Source: CAYQVO01 sp964421085
GTDB lineage: Bacteria; Bdellovibrionota_C; UBA2361; CAYQVO01
Reading direction: 5' to 3'
DNA length: 64,000 bases
NCBI GenBank assembly: GCA_964421085.1
Contig: CAYQVO010000009.1
Span: forward strand, 33,642 to 97,641
Shown: positions 42,764 to 51,944 of the stretch, piece after piece
How positions within the stretch are numbered: position 1 is the stretch's first letter
How the letters are laid out: every line of letters starts with the position of its first letter
Translations under genes and position numbers: made by a program
The notes under the pieces: generated by a model
What the model was told of the DNA's origin: nothing
Databases searched by the model: none
What the model saw: only the letters and a program-made list of their open reading frames with translations

Positions 42764-44241
42764 ATGAAATTTCAGATCAAAACGTTAATTAACCTCATCG
42801 ACGCTCTCCCGCTCAATAATCTGCACGAAGATGATTTTGTCGAAGGCATTTCGACATCAAGTTCCGGCTGCAGGCCGGGATACGTGTTCGCGGCTGCGCG
42901 AGGAGTGAAAGCTGACGGCCATGACTTCATCGAAGACGCGTTTGCTCACGGCGCCGCCCTGGCAGTCGTCAGTGACCGTGCAAAAATCGGCAGCCGTCCG
43001 GGACTTTTCGTCAAAAACACCAGAAGAGCCATCAGCCGGCTTGCGGATTTTTTTGCAGGAAGCCCGTCGAGGGATCTTACCTGCGTCGGCGTTACCGGCA
43101 CGAATGGAAAGACGACGATCAACTGGATTCTCCATAATTTGTTCGTTTCTCTCGGAAAGAAGAGCATTCGAATCGGGACGCTGGGAACATTTTCAGAGGG
43201 TGTTATCAACCGAACGGAAGGGCTTACTACACCTGATGCGGTCAGACTGCATGAGGACCTGGCGCTTGCAAAATCAAAGGGAGTCAAGGCGGCAGTCATG
43301 GAGGCTTCTTCACATTCTCTCGATCAGGAGCGTGTTGCGGACGTCGCCTTTGATGCGGGCATNNNNNNNNNNCGAATCTTACCCAGGATCATCTCGATTA
43401 TCACGGGGATATGGAGAATTATTTCAACGCCAAAAACAAGCTCTACAGGCTCATCGCGGAGGGACACAAGCGCACAAAAATCGGCGTTGTGAATGTGGAC
43501 TGTCCGTATGGCATGAGGCTCGTTCAGTTTCGCGGCGTGGACATGATTTCGTACGGTATATCCAGCCATGCAATGATGCGGGTCCAGGAGATTCAGGGAA
43601 CATCGAGGGCGGGAAGATTTGTCCTTTCATACAGTGGGGAATCCGCCGACGTTCAAAGCCGTTTTATCGGGCGGCATAACGCCCTTAATATCGCTGCCGC
43701 AATCGGCGCGTGCGTGGGGCTTGGATATGGTTTCAAGGAATGCCTTGCCGCGCTTGAATCCGTTCCGCAGGTTCCAGGAAGACTGGAGCATATTCAGGGG
43801 CGGGGATTTGATGTGTTCGTGGACTATGCGCACACTCCGGATGCGCTCGAAAATTCGCTTGGTTGTCTGCGGGAAGTGACTCGGGGGAAACTCTGGGTCG
43901 TTTTCGGCTGCGGAGGCGACAGGGACCGCGGCAAACGCCCCCAGATGGCGGAGGTGGCCTCGAGGATAGCCGACGAGGTGGTCGTGACATCGGATAACCC
44001 GAGAACTGAGGATCCTCTGAGGATTGTCAACGACATCCTGAGCAGCGGAATCAAGACAAGGATTGTTGATCCTGACCGAAGGACGGCGATTCGTGAAACT
44101 CTGCTGAACGCGAACTCCGGTGACGTTGTTTTGATCGCCGGAAAGGGACATGAGGATTATCAGATTCTGGGAACGACGAAACATCATTTTTCCGATACGG
44201 AGGAGGTGCGGGCGGTGCTGGGGAGATTGCCACGGGCTTGA
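42764..44241 (+). CDS. murE: UDP-MurNAc-tripeptide synthetase MurE (interrupted by an assembly gap)
   Basis: MurE adds the third peptide residue to UDP-MurNAc-L-Ala-D-Glu. Both halves are present: SSGCRPGYVFAAARGVKADG, the P-loop VTGTNGKTTINWIL, LTTPDAVRLHEDLA, then beyond the gap NLTQDHLDYHGDMENYF, VDYAHTPDALENSL, and SDNPRTEDPLRIVNDI. D-N-P-R suggests diaminopimelate as the added residue. Ten N at 43363-43372 separate the halves, which lie in different frames; the missing DNA must be 2 modulo 3 in length, and 5 bases would restore I-F-T-N as in the family. The ATG at 42764 is chosen by homology. Confidence 0.93.
43363..43372. other. Assembly gap (10 N) inside murE
   Basis: Fixed-length placeholder. 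Taken literally as 10 bases it would shift the murE frame. The adjoining codons (D-A-G-I before, N-L-T-Q after) indicate that only a few bases are really missing. Confidence 0.99.
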
Positions 44242-44414
44242 TTCCCGGCAGTTGTTTGAATGCAAAGCAGGGGAGAGCGCCCCTGCAATGACGGTTTTTC
44301 CGACTATTCATCACCGGAAGGCGCGGGAAGAATCTCATCGAAAGCACTTCCCCATAGCATCCGTTCGCTTAATGTTGTAAAAAAATACCAAAGCGTTTTA
44401 TCAAGGTCCTGGCG

Positions 44415-45494
44415 GTGCTTTACCATATCCTTTATTCATTCAAGTCCTCGTACAGCTGGCTCAATGTTTTCAAGTATCAGACCTTCAGGTCGATGCTTGC
44501 CTTTCTCCTCGCGTTCGGCCTCGTTCTTGTTTTCGAGCCGGTCTTTATCGCCTTCCTCAAGCAGAAGGGTATAAAGGGCCAGCCAATCAGGGACGATGGA
44601 CCGCAGAGTCACAATGGAAAGCAGGGAACCCCGACGATGGGGGGATTTGTTCCCGTCTGCTCAGTTGTTTTTACGACGCTGATGCTCGCCGATCTTACGA
44701 ACATATACATATGGCTCACTCTCGGAGTAATGGTGGCGTACGGAGCGCTTGGATTCATAGACGACTGGCGGAAGATAACAAACCAGGACTCGAGAGGACT
44801 GACGGAAAAGCAGAAGCTCGTTACTCAGTTTGCAGCGGCCGGAACAGCGGCTGTCATACTGCTGGTAATAGGCTTCTCAACCGATCTCATCATTCCCTAC
44901 ACCAAGGACGTCACGATTCACCTCGGATGGATCCTTTTTATTCTCTTCTCAATGCTTGTGGTTGTCGGCACCTGTAATGCCGTCAATCTGACAGATGGTC
45001 TTGATGGTCTTGCAATCGGCCCGATAATGACAGTTGCGGCGACTTATGCCGTTTTTGCCTATCTCGGAGGACATTCGGTAATTTCCGGATATCTCGGTAT
45101 TCATTACGTTCCGGGGGCGGGTGAAATAACGGTACTGCTGATGGCAATAGTTGCTTCAGGTCTCGGATTCCTCTGGTACAACAGTTTTCCTGCGCAGGTC
45201 TTCATGGGAGATCTGGGCGCTCTGGCCCTGGGGGGAGTGCTTGGATTTATTGCCGTTATTGTGAAGCAGGAGCTTATTCTGGTTGTCGCAGGCGGTATTT
45301 TTGTGGTCGAAGCGCTTAGTGTTATTATACAGCGTTATTACTATAAGATGACAAAGAAGCGTATCTTCAAAATGGCTCCTGTGCACCATCACTTCGAACT
45401 GCTCGGGATTGCCGAGCCCAAAATTATAGTGCGCTTCTGGATAATATCGATAGTATTAGCATTGATTGCCCTTACTAGTTTGAAGTTGCGCTGA
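44415..45494 (+). CDS. mraY: Phospho-MurNAc-pentapeptide translocase
   Basis: MraY transfers phospho-MurNAc-pentapeptide to undecaprenyl phosphate to make lipid I. The N-terminus MLYHILYSFKSSYSWLNVF matches E. coli MraY. Catalytic and binding motifs are present: GTPTMGGFVPV, DDWRKITNQDSRGL, NAVNLTDGLDGLAIGP, and FMGDLGALALGG, then MAPVHHHFELLG. About ten transmembrane helices are predicted over 359 residues. The start is a GTG at 44415. A 173-bp gap separates it from murE, the place where murF usually lies; it contains only a small hairpin (GCAGGGG..CCCCTGC, near 44264). Confidence 0.95.
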   Translation: MLYHILYSFKSSYSWLNVFKYQTFRSMLAFLLAFGLVLVFEPVFIAFLKQKGIKGQPIRDDGPQSHNGKQGTPTMGGFVPVCSVVFTTLMLADLTNIYIWLTLGVMVAYGALGFIDDWRKITNQDSRGLTEKQKLVTQFAAAGTAAVILLVIGFSTDLIIPYTKDVTIHLGWILFILFSMLVVVGTCNAVNLTDGLDGLAIGPIMTVAATYAVFAYLGGHSVISGYLGIHYVPGAGEITVLLMAIVASGLGFLWYNSFPAQVFMGDLGALALGGVLGFIAVIVKQELILVVAGGIFVVEALSVIIQRYYYKMTKKRIFKMAPVHHHFELLGIAEPKIIVRFWIISIVLALIALTSLKLR

Positions 45495-46969
45495 TGAATC
45501 TGCCGAAAGTCTTTGAGGATCTCGTCTCAAAGAGGGCGAAAGTCCTCGTTGTCGGCCTTGGAATTACAGGGATAGAAACAGCTCTGTTTCTGCATGAACG
45601 ACGGTTGCAGCCTGTCTGCGTGGAGAGCAAGAGCGCCGATGAGTACGCAAAGAGCAGCCGGTTTGCCGGCCGGCTCGCGGACCTTACTGCGGCGAAAATT
45701 ACGGTTCACTTCGGGGTGGACCAGGTCAAAATCAGAAGTATCGCAAGGGAAGTGTCACTGTGCGTGATAAGTCCAGGGGTTCCCCTGAGCCATCCTCTTC
45801 TGATGGAAGTTCAGAAGAAGAAAATTCCCGTAACGGGAGAGTTTGAACTTGGAATCGAGCTTGCGGGTCTGCCTGATATCGTTGTTACTGGAAGCAATGG
45901 AAAGAGCACCGCTGTAACTCTTGTTGACGCCATGCTGAAGGCCGGCGGCAGGGCCTCTTTTCTTTGTGGAAACATCGGCGTTCCTGTAATCGGGCAGCTG
46001 GCTGAAATCCTCAAGAGCGGCTCTTCAGGCGCCGCAGGTGACGGGCGGTACCTGGTGGTCGAAGCATCGAGCTATCAGCTCGAGAGTTGTGAGAGTCTCA
46101 AACCGAAGGTGGGCGCTTTTCTCAATCTCTCAACGAACCATCTTGAGCGGCACGGGAGCATGGAGGCTTATTTCGAGGCAAAGAAAAATCTTTTTGTCCG
46201 GCAGGATTCATCCGATCTCGCAATAGTGAACATGGACGATCCGTACGGTGAGAGGATCGCCGATGCAGTCAGGTCGCGCATTATCGGGATTGGATTCGGG
46301 ATGCCGGGGGCGGAAATGGACTTCGCCCGCATCAGATACAGCAGGCCTGAGGGTATTGACCGGATCATTCTCACAATGAATGGCGAAGAGGAGGTTTTTG
46401 AATGTGGCCGCTCGAATCTGGTAGGTCGGCACAACAGGTACAATATCGCGGCTGCTGTCGCGATTGCGCGGTCACTGCGGGTGCCGGCGGCGGCAGTGCA
46501 GGAGGTAATCGATTCTTCCGCTCCGCTTGCACACCGGATAGAGATCGTGGCGGAGAAGAACAGCGTGACTTATGTCAACGATTCAAAGTCAACGACGGTG
46601 GCCTCGACCTGCGCCGCTGTGGAAACAGCGCTTGAGTATTTTCCACCGAAACATCTCGTTCTGCTGCTTGGCGGTCTTGCGAAGAAGTCCTCCTGGGAAC
46701 CCGTGCTCGATGTGCTGAAGAAGAATGAAAGCCGTCTGAGAGCTGTCATATGCTTCGGAAAGGACGGAGGGATGCTTAAACGTGAGCTCAAGCGGGTGAA
46801 GATAGAATCCATAGAATGCCCCGGGCTTTCTGATGCTGTACGTCAGTCGATGAATCTTGCGCGGCACAACGATCTGGTTCTCCTCAGCCCGGGCTGCGCG
46901 AGTTTCGATGAGTTCAAAGACTTCGAGGAAAGAGGGGATACGTTCAGAAAGCTCGTGAAAGAGGGGTAG
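45494..46969 (+). CDS. murD: UDP-MurNAc-L-alanine:D-glutamate ligase
   Basis: MurD adds D-Glu to UDP-MurNAc-L-Ala. Features: KVLVVGLGITGIETALFL (nucleotide-fold start), SPGVPLSHPLL, P-loop VVTGSNGKSTAVTLVDAM, VEASSYQLESC, NLSTNHLERHGSMEAYFEAK, VNDSKSTTVAST and LSPGCASFDEFKDFEERG. Length is 491. The ATG overlaps the mraY TGA by one base, indicating coupling. Confidence 0.95.
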   Translation: MNLPKVFEDLVSKRAKVLVVGLGITGIETALFLHERRLQPVCVESKSADEYAKSSRFAGRLADLTAAKITVHFGVDQVKIRSIAREVSLCVISPGVPLSHPLLMEVQKKKIPVTGEFELGIELAGLPDIVVTGSNGKSTAVTLVDAMLKAGGRASFLCGNIGVPVIGQLAEILKSGSSGAAGDGRYLVVEASSYQLESCESLKPKVGAFLNLSTNHLERHGSMEAYFEAKKNLFVRQDSSDLAIVNMDDPYGERIADAVRSRIIGIGFGMPGAEMDFARIRYSRPEGIDRIILTMNGEEEVFECGRSNLVGRHNRYNIAAAVAIARSLRVPAAAVQEVIDSSAPLAHRIEIVAEKNSVTYVNDSKSTTVASTCAAVETALEYFPPKHLVLLLGGLAKKSSWEPVLDVLKKNESRLRAVICFGKDGGMLKRELKRVKIESIECPGLSDAVRQSMNLARHNDLVLLSPGCASFDEFKDFEERGDTFRKLVKEG

Positions 46970-47044
46970 CCGGAGGATTTGCGAAGGACATTTTTCGCGA
47001 TTTTCCGGAGTGCGCAACATTCCGAATTTTGATTAAATCAAAAC

Positions 47045-48172
47045 ATGGCTTCAGAGATCGGCGAAGAAAAAAATCTCGTCATTGACATCGGGCTTGTTCT
47101 GATCACCTTTCTGCTGGTCGGTTTCGGGCTTATTATGGTGTACTCGACAACCGGCGTGGTTTCTCAGGAAAGATTCGGAGATGAACTGTTCTTCGTAAAA
47201 CGACAGGCGACTGCCGCGTTTCTCGGGCTTGTGCTCATGTTCGCGTGTTCAAAAGCCGGGCTCGACACCTTTCGAAGGCTTGCCCCTTATGGACTGCTCA
47301 TATCCGCCGGGCTTCTTCTTCTGCCGGTTATCCCCGGGCTTTCCGACAAGGCAGGAGGCGCGACACGGTGGGTGGTGCTCGGCCCGGTGCGATTTCAACC
47401 CGGAGAATTCGCCAAGCTTACCTTTCTGATCTATCTCGCCGGATACTTTGCGAGACACGAACAGAAAATACCGGGGTTCTTTTCCGGAATGTTCAAACCG
47501 CTTCTGTTTGCCGGGTTCCTGGGCGGCCTGTTTCTGCTTCAGCCCGACTTCGGGAGCGCGTCCGTTCTTGCGGTGGTTACGCTTGTGATGGCACTGGCGG
47601 CCGGTGTGAGACTCCGGTACATCATGGCGTCGGCGATACTTTGCGGGACGGCGCTCGGTACACTTGTGTTTATCTCTCCATACCGTATGCGCCGCATCGT
47701 CAGTTTTCTTTCTCCCTGGGAAGATGCTTCCGGCAAAGGTTATCAGCTGATTCAAAGTCTCATAGCGATTGGCTCCGGGCAGTGGAGCGGAGCAGGACTG
47801 GGTGAAAGCCAGCAGAAGCTTTTCTACCTGCCTGCTGCGCACACCGATTTCATCTTCTCGGTAGTGGCGGAGGAACTCGGGTTCTTCGGCGGAGCCATTC
47901 TGATCGCCGGTTTTCTGTTTTTTCTCTACCGCGGGTTCCATCTTGCAGGTAGAGTAGCGAGCGACACGTTCTCATATACTCTTTCAGTGGGCTGCACCTC
48001 TCTCATTGTAATTCCTGCGCTGCTCAACGTCGGTGTAACAACAGGCCTTCTTCCGACGAAGGGAATGGTTCTTCCCCTTGTAGGTTACGGCGGTTCGAGC
48101 CTCGTGACATGTCTCATGGCCATTGGTATTCTCCTTGCCCTGTGGAGACACTGCTCGCAGGGTGCAAAGTGA
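47045..48172 (+). CDS. ftsW: Septal peptidoglycan glycosyltransferase FtsW
   Basis: FtsW is a SEDS-family glycan polymerase of the divisome. The 375-residue protein has about ten transmembrane helices and the SEDS motifs: LIMVYSTTGVV, GGATRWVVLGPVRFQPGEFA, PYRMRRIVSFLSPW, YQLIQSLIAIGSG, LPAAHTDFIFSVVAEELGF and LPLVGYGGSSLVTCL. The large periplasmic loop carries the GPVRFQPGE motif with the conserved acidic residue. Its TGA overlaps the GTG of murG. Confidence 0.95.
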   Translation: MASEIGEEKNLVIDIGLVLITFLLVGFGLIMVYSTTGVVSQERFGDELFFVKRQATAAFLGLVLMFACSKAGLDTFRRLAPYGLLISAGLLLLPVIPGLSDKAGGATRWVVLGPVRFQPGEFAKLTFLIYLAGYFARHEQKIPGFFSGMFKPLLFAGFLGGLFLLQPDFGSASVLAVVTLVMALAAGVRLRYIMASAILCGTALGTLVFISPYRMRRIVSFLSPWEDASGKGYQLIQSLIAIGSGQWSGAGLGESQQKLFYLPAAHTDFIFSVVAEELGFFGGAILIAGFLFFLYRGFHLAGRVASDTFSYTLSVGCTSLIVIPALLNVGVTTGLLPTKGMVLPLVGYGGSSLVTCLMAIGILLALWRHCSQGAK

Positions 48173-49248
48173 AAGAAAACGCGCGCGTTCTCATCGCTGC
48201 AAGCGGTTCGGGCGGCCATCTTTTTCCGGCACAGTTCATAGCGAAGAAAATCCGCTCGATTTTTCCCGTGGCCGAGATCGCGTTTGCCGGATCAGGGCGC
48301 CCTCTTGAAGAAAAGCTCATTGACGGCGCCGGGTTCAGGCGTTTTGTTCTTCCACTTGAAGGGCTCAGAGATCGGAGTCCGGCGGGACTGGCCGGGCTTT
48401 TATGGCAGCTCCCGAGAGCCTTCTGGAAAACATGGCGGCTGTTTTCTCTTTATGAGCCTGACGTAGTAATCGGCGTTGGGGGATATGTCTCATTCTTCCC
48501 GGTTCTTATTGCGAGACTGAGAGGAGTTCCTTCCTGGATTCATGAGGCTGAGGCTCATGCCGGAAGAGCCAACAGAGTGCTTGCTTATTTCGCCACTCGT
48601 ATTTCGACTGCATTCAGAGATGTCGATATTCCATGCAGGGAAAAAACGGTGCATACAGGACATCCGCTCAGAGAGGAGCTTTCCGATCTCGAAAGATCGC
48701 CGGGAGAGACTATCGAAAGCCCGAAAAGGATTCTTGTGATCGGCGGGTCACAGGGTGCAAAGGCTCTCGATGAGGGAATGCTGACAGTGGCGCCATTCCT
48801 CAGAGACCGCGGTGCCGAGGTGTGGCATCAATGCAGGGAAACAAACGTCGAAGCTCTTCAGAAAGGATATGAGCGGGGCGGAGTGTCAGCGAGGGTAACG
48901 CCGTTCATCGATAATATGCTCCTTGCATACACATGGGCTGATGTAATAATAAGCCGCACGGGTGCCGGGGCAGTCATGGAGCTTGGGGTTGCTGGAAAGC
49001 CCTGCATCCTTGTTCCATTCCCGTTTTCCCAGGGTGGCCATCAGAAAGTCAACGCGATGCTCCTTGTAAATCAGGGGAAAGCAATTCTCTGCGAGGAAGG
49101 GGAGAATTTCGAAAATAAGCTGGCAGAGGCGCTTCAGAACCTTTTTGACCCGGTAATTTACGTTGAAATGGCCCGGCGACCTGTCGACAGGCGGTCGCTG
49201 ACGGCAGCTGAGGAAATTGCAAAAGGCGCGCTCGCCCTATGTAAATAA
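48169..49248 (+). CDS. murG: MurG, lipid II synthase
   Basis: MurG transfers GlcNAc from UDP-GlcNAc to lipid I, giving lipid II. The N-terminus KENARVLIAASGSGGHLFPA carries the G-x-G-G-H loop; GVGGYVSFFPVLIA, VIGGSQGAK and VISRTGAGAVMELGVAGKPC, then FPFSQGGHQKVNA match the GT-B C-terminal domain. I use the GTG at 48169, which overlaps the ftsW stop, since homology starts there. Length is 359. murC, murB, ftsQ, ftsA and ftsZ do not follow. Confidence 0.95.
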   Translation: MKENARVLIAASGSGGHLFPAQFIAKKIRSIFPVAEIAFAGSGRPLEEKLIDGAGFRRFVLPLEGLRDRSPAGLAGLLWQLPRAFWKTWRLFSLYEPDVVIGVGGYVSFFPVLIARLRGVPSWIHEAEAHAGRANRVLAYFATRISTAFRDVDIPCREKTVHTGHPLREELSDLERSPGETIESPKRILVIGGSQGAKALDEGMLTVAPFLRDRGAEVWHQCRETNVEALQKGYERGGVSARVTPFIDNMLLAYTWADVIISRTGAGAVMELGVAGKPCILVPFPFSQGGHQKVNAMLLVNQGKAILCEEGENFENKLAEALQNLFDPVIYVEMARRPVDRRSLTAAEEIAKGALALCK

Positions 49249-49305
49249 TCGAAAAGGCATGGCATTATCGGGAGTCGAATTTTACGGGCTTGGAGGAATA
49301 GTGTA

Positions 49306-49905
49306 ATGAAACATTCAATTATCGCAGCCTGTGTGCTTTCACTCTTTGCTGCCGCAGTAGTTCACGCGGAAGACCTCAATGAGATCTTCAGGCGCGTGAA
49401 TCAGTTCGTTGTAGAGAGGAACTATGCCCGGGCCATGGAGGAAATTGACTGGGCGAAGAAGGAAATCGAGAAGATGCATGTCGCAAAGATCGAGGAGTTC
49501 TTCCCTGAGTCGCTTTCCGGCTTTTCGGGCGGGAAATTCGACACAAACAGCGTGCTTGGTTTCACTAACATCGACCGCATTTATGCACAGGGCAAAAAGA
49601 AAGTGAAAGTCTCTCTGACAGGCGGAACAGGGCAGGGAGGAGCAGCTCTGAGCGGTCTGGCGCAGCTTGGCAAGATGGCGGCGATGTTCGGCGGAAGAGG
49701 AAGCGGCGGTGAAACGCTCCGGGTCAAGGGCAGAACGGCGATGACTGAGGACACAGGCTCAGTCTCCGCTTTGACGGTCATCCTCGACAGCGGCTCCATG
49801 CTGAGGATCGACAGTTCGGATGGCATCAAATCGGAAGAACTCAAAGGCATGGTAGAGGCCATAAAGGTTGATGAACTCGATTCTTATCTGAAGGGTGGAC
49901 AGTGA
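49306..49905 (+). CDS. Periplasmic protein, unknown function
   Basis: The 199-residue protein begins with a clear signal peptide (MKHSIIAACVLSLFAAAVVHA, cleaved before EDL). The mature part reads ARAMEEIDWAKKEIEKMHVA and IEEFFPESLSGFSGGKF, followed by beta-strands and a Gly-rich segment (GGTGQGGAALSG) and a final regulatory-looking strand. Similar small secreted proteins with a W-A-x-x-x-I..F-P-x-x pattern exist in Proteobacteria without known function. It lies between murG and aspS; GGAGGAAT upstream supports the start. Confidence 0.7.
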   Translation: MKHSIIAACVLSLFAAAVVHAEDLNEIFRRVNQFVVERNYARAMEEIDWAKKEIEKMHVAKIEEFFPESLSGFSGGKFDTNSVLGFTNIDRIYAQGKKKVKVSLTGGTGQGGAALSGLAQLGKMAAMFGGRGSGGETLRVKGRTAMTEDTGSVSALTVILDSGSMLRIDSSDGIKSEELKGMVEAIKVDELDSYLKGGQ

Positions 49906-51725
49906 CATTTTCCAGGGCGACGTTATCGAAATTTTCTCTTACGAGTGTTTACAGGACTCACACATGCGGCGAGCTTCGTGAAGACGATGAAGGAAAGGCC
50001 GTTACGCTTTCAGGCTGGATCCATAGAAAAAGGGATCACGGAGGCGTTCTTTTCATAGACCTTCGCGACAATTACGGGATAACCCAGGTGGTTTTTCACG
50101 GAGTTCTCATAAGCGAAGTGGAAAAGCTCCGTCTCGAGAGCGTCATCAGAGTGAAGGGCGAAGTCATCGCCCGCAGCGAAGATACAATCAACCCTGATAT
50201 GGTCACCGGCAAGGTGGAAATATATGTGGCGGAGTTCAACGTACTGGGCGCCGCAGACCTCATACCTTTCCAGATAGCTGATGACGATAATGCCCCCGAG
50301 CAGACCCGGCTTGAATACCGGTTCCTCGAGCTTCGCCGGCAGAAGCTGCATGACGAAATTCTTCTCCGGTCAAAGATAATCCGGGAGATTCGCAATTTCA
50401 TGGAAGAGGCGGCATTCGTGGACTTCCAGACGCCCATACTGACGAGCAGTTCACCAGAGGGTGCGAGAGATTTTCTTGTTCCATCGCGCGTGCATCCGGG
50501 GAAATTTTTTGCCCTGCCGCAGGCGCCCCAGCAGTTCAAGCAGCTTTTGATGATTGCAGGCTTCGACCGGTATTATCAGATTGCCGCATGCTTCAGAGAC
50601 GAGGCGCCGCGGGCTGACAGGACTCCGGGCGAGTTTTATCAGTGCGATTTCGAGATGTCTTTCGTCGAGCAGGACGAGGTTTTCGCGGTGGGCGAAGGAC
50701 TGTTTCACCACATCTTCACGACGTTTGCGCCCGATGCTTCTGTTACTCCGCTTCCATTCCCGCGCATCAAGTTCCGCGATGCGATGCTTCACTATGGAAC
50801 CGATAAGCCGGACCTGCGAAACCCGCTCCGGATAGAAGAAGTCTCGGACATCTACGCCGACACCGAATTTCAGGTGTTTCAGAAGGTGATCAAAGAGCCG
50901 GGCGGGGATATCTTCTGCATCAAAGTTGATGTCGACAAAATCCCTCCGCGGAAGTATTTCGACGACATTATCGAATGGTTCAGGAAACAGTCCGGATCTG
51001 GCCTTGCGTACCTGTGTTTCGAGGGTGATTCAGTCAAGGGGTCAATTCAGAAATTCATGGCGGCCGGAGAAATAGAGGCTTTGAGAGCAAGGCTTGGAAC
51101 AGGAGCGGTTACACTTGTGTTCTTTGCTGCCGGTAAGAGAAGCGAACTGCTGCCGCACCTTGGGAGACTCCGGACGAAGCTCGGCGAGGATTTCGATCTG
51201 CTGGAGAAAAACGCGTTCAGGTTCTGCTGGATAGTCGACTTTCCGATGTACGAGCGAAATGAGGAAACAGGCCGGATTGAGTTCAGCCACAATCCTTTCT
51301 CAATGCCCCAGGGGGGGCTTGATGCGCTTCTGAACAGGGATCCTCTCGATATCCATGCCTGGCAGTACGATGTGGTGTGCAATGGTCTTGAGATGGCGAG
51401 CGGCGCGATAAGAAATCACATCCCGGAGATAATGTACAAGGCATTTGAGATTGCGGGCTACACTCCTGAAGATGTGGACGGGAAGTTTGCAGGCATGATT
51501 AATGCGTTCCGGTACGGAGCTCCTCCTCATGGAGGCATGGCGCCGGGAATTGACAGGATTATCATGCTTCTTACGAACAATCAGCTCATAAGGGATGTAA
51601 TCGCTTTCCCGCTTGCGCAGACAGTCGAGGACCTGATGATGAAGGCGCCTTCGGAGGCGACCGAGAAGCAGCTTAAAGAGCTGCATATCAGGATTGTGTA
51701 TCCGGAGAAGAAGCCGGCGATATAG
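49902..51725 (+). CDS. aspS: Aspartyl-tRNA synthetase
   Basis: AspRS charges tRNA-Asp. The N-terminal OB domain (LSGWIHRKRDHGGVLFIDLR) is followed by the class II core: motif 2 in FRDEAPRADRTPGEFYQCDF, a bacterial GAD insertion domain near residues 300-420, and motif 3 in GAPPHGGMAPGIDRIIMLL. Length is 607 residues, typical of bacterial-type AspRS. Whether it also charges tRNA-Asn cannot be told here. The GTG start overlaps the stop of the secreted-protein gene; the first 13 residues are not conserved, so an internal start is possible. Confidence 0.95.
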   Translation: MTFSRATLSKFSLTSVYRTHTCGELREDDEGKAVTLSGWIHRKRDHGGVLFIDLRDNYGITQVVFHGVLISEVEKLRLESVIRVKGEVIARSEDTINPDMVTGKVEIYVAEFNVLGAADLIPFQIADDDNAPEQTRLEYRFLELRRQKLHDEILLRSKIIREIRNFMEEAAFVDFQTPILTSSSPEGARDFLVPSRVHPGKFFALPQAPQQFKQLLMIAGFDRYYQIAACFRDEAPRADRTPGEFYQCDFEMSFVEQDEVFAVGEGLFHHIFTTFAPDASVTPLPFPRIKFRDAMLHYGTDKPDLRNPLRIEEVSDIYADTEFQVFQKVIKEPGGDIFCIKVDVDKIPPRKYFDDIIEWFRKQSGSGLAYLCFEGDSVKGSIQKFMAAGEIEALRARLGTGAVTLVFFAAGKRSELLPHLGRLRTKLGEDFDLLEKNAFRFCWIVDFPMYERNEETGRIEFSHNPFSMPQGGLDALLNRDPLDIHAWQYDVVCNGLEMASGAIRNHIPEIMYKAFEIAGYTPEDVDGKFAGMINAFRYGAPPHGGMAPGIDRIIMLLTNNQLIRDVIAFPLAQTVEDLMMKAPSEATEKQLKELHIRIVYPEKKPAI

Positions 51726-51743
51726 CATATTTGCTGCATGTGA

Positions 51744-51944
51744 TTAACTGAGTCTCGAAACCGTCCCCCGAATAAGCGCCTGGACTGAAAGACTGTCGCG
51801 AGGAGCATGCGATAATCTGTTTTTTGCCTTCTCTATTTCTTCGAATTCTTCCCCGGTCAGTGAGAGCCCATGCATTCGTTTTTGGGCGCCGGAAGTGATT
51901 CTGTGTCCGCTGCAATCAAGAGGGTGAACTGAGCATTCACTCAT
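51744..51944 (-). CDS. Small protein coupled to the flagellin gene, unknown
   Basis: A 66-residue frame whose ATG (51944) overlaps the flagellin stop codon in ATGAGTGA, so it would be translationally coupled. The sequence HRITSGAQKRMHGLSLTGEE and FEEIEKAKNRLSHAPRDSLS has a weak resemblance to small flagellar-operon proteins that read S-x-H-A-x-x-R-L..L-T-x-E-x..I-x-x-A. That similarity is tentative. The gene lies between the flagellin and aspS ends (convergent with aspS). A shorter version from Met at 51875 is possible. Confidence 0.4.
   Translation of the reverse strand: MSECSVHPLDCSGHRITSGAQKRMHGLSLTGEEFEEIEKAKNRLSHAPRDSLSVQALIRGTVSRLS

Noticed and set aside
44242..44414. murF or a fragment between murE and mraY
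   Set aside because: Only 173 bp with a small hairpin; no MurF motif in any frame.
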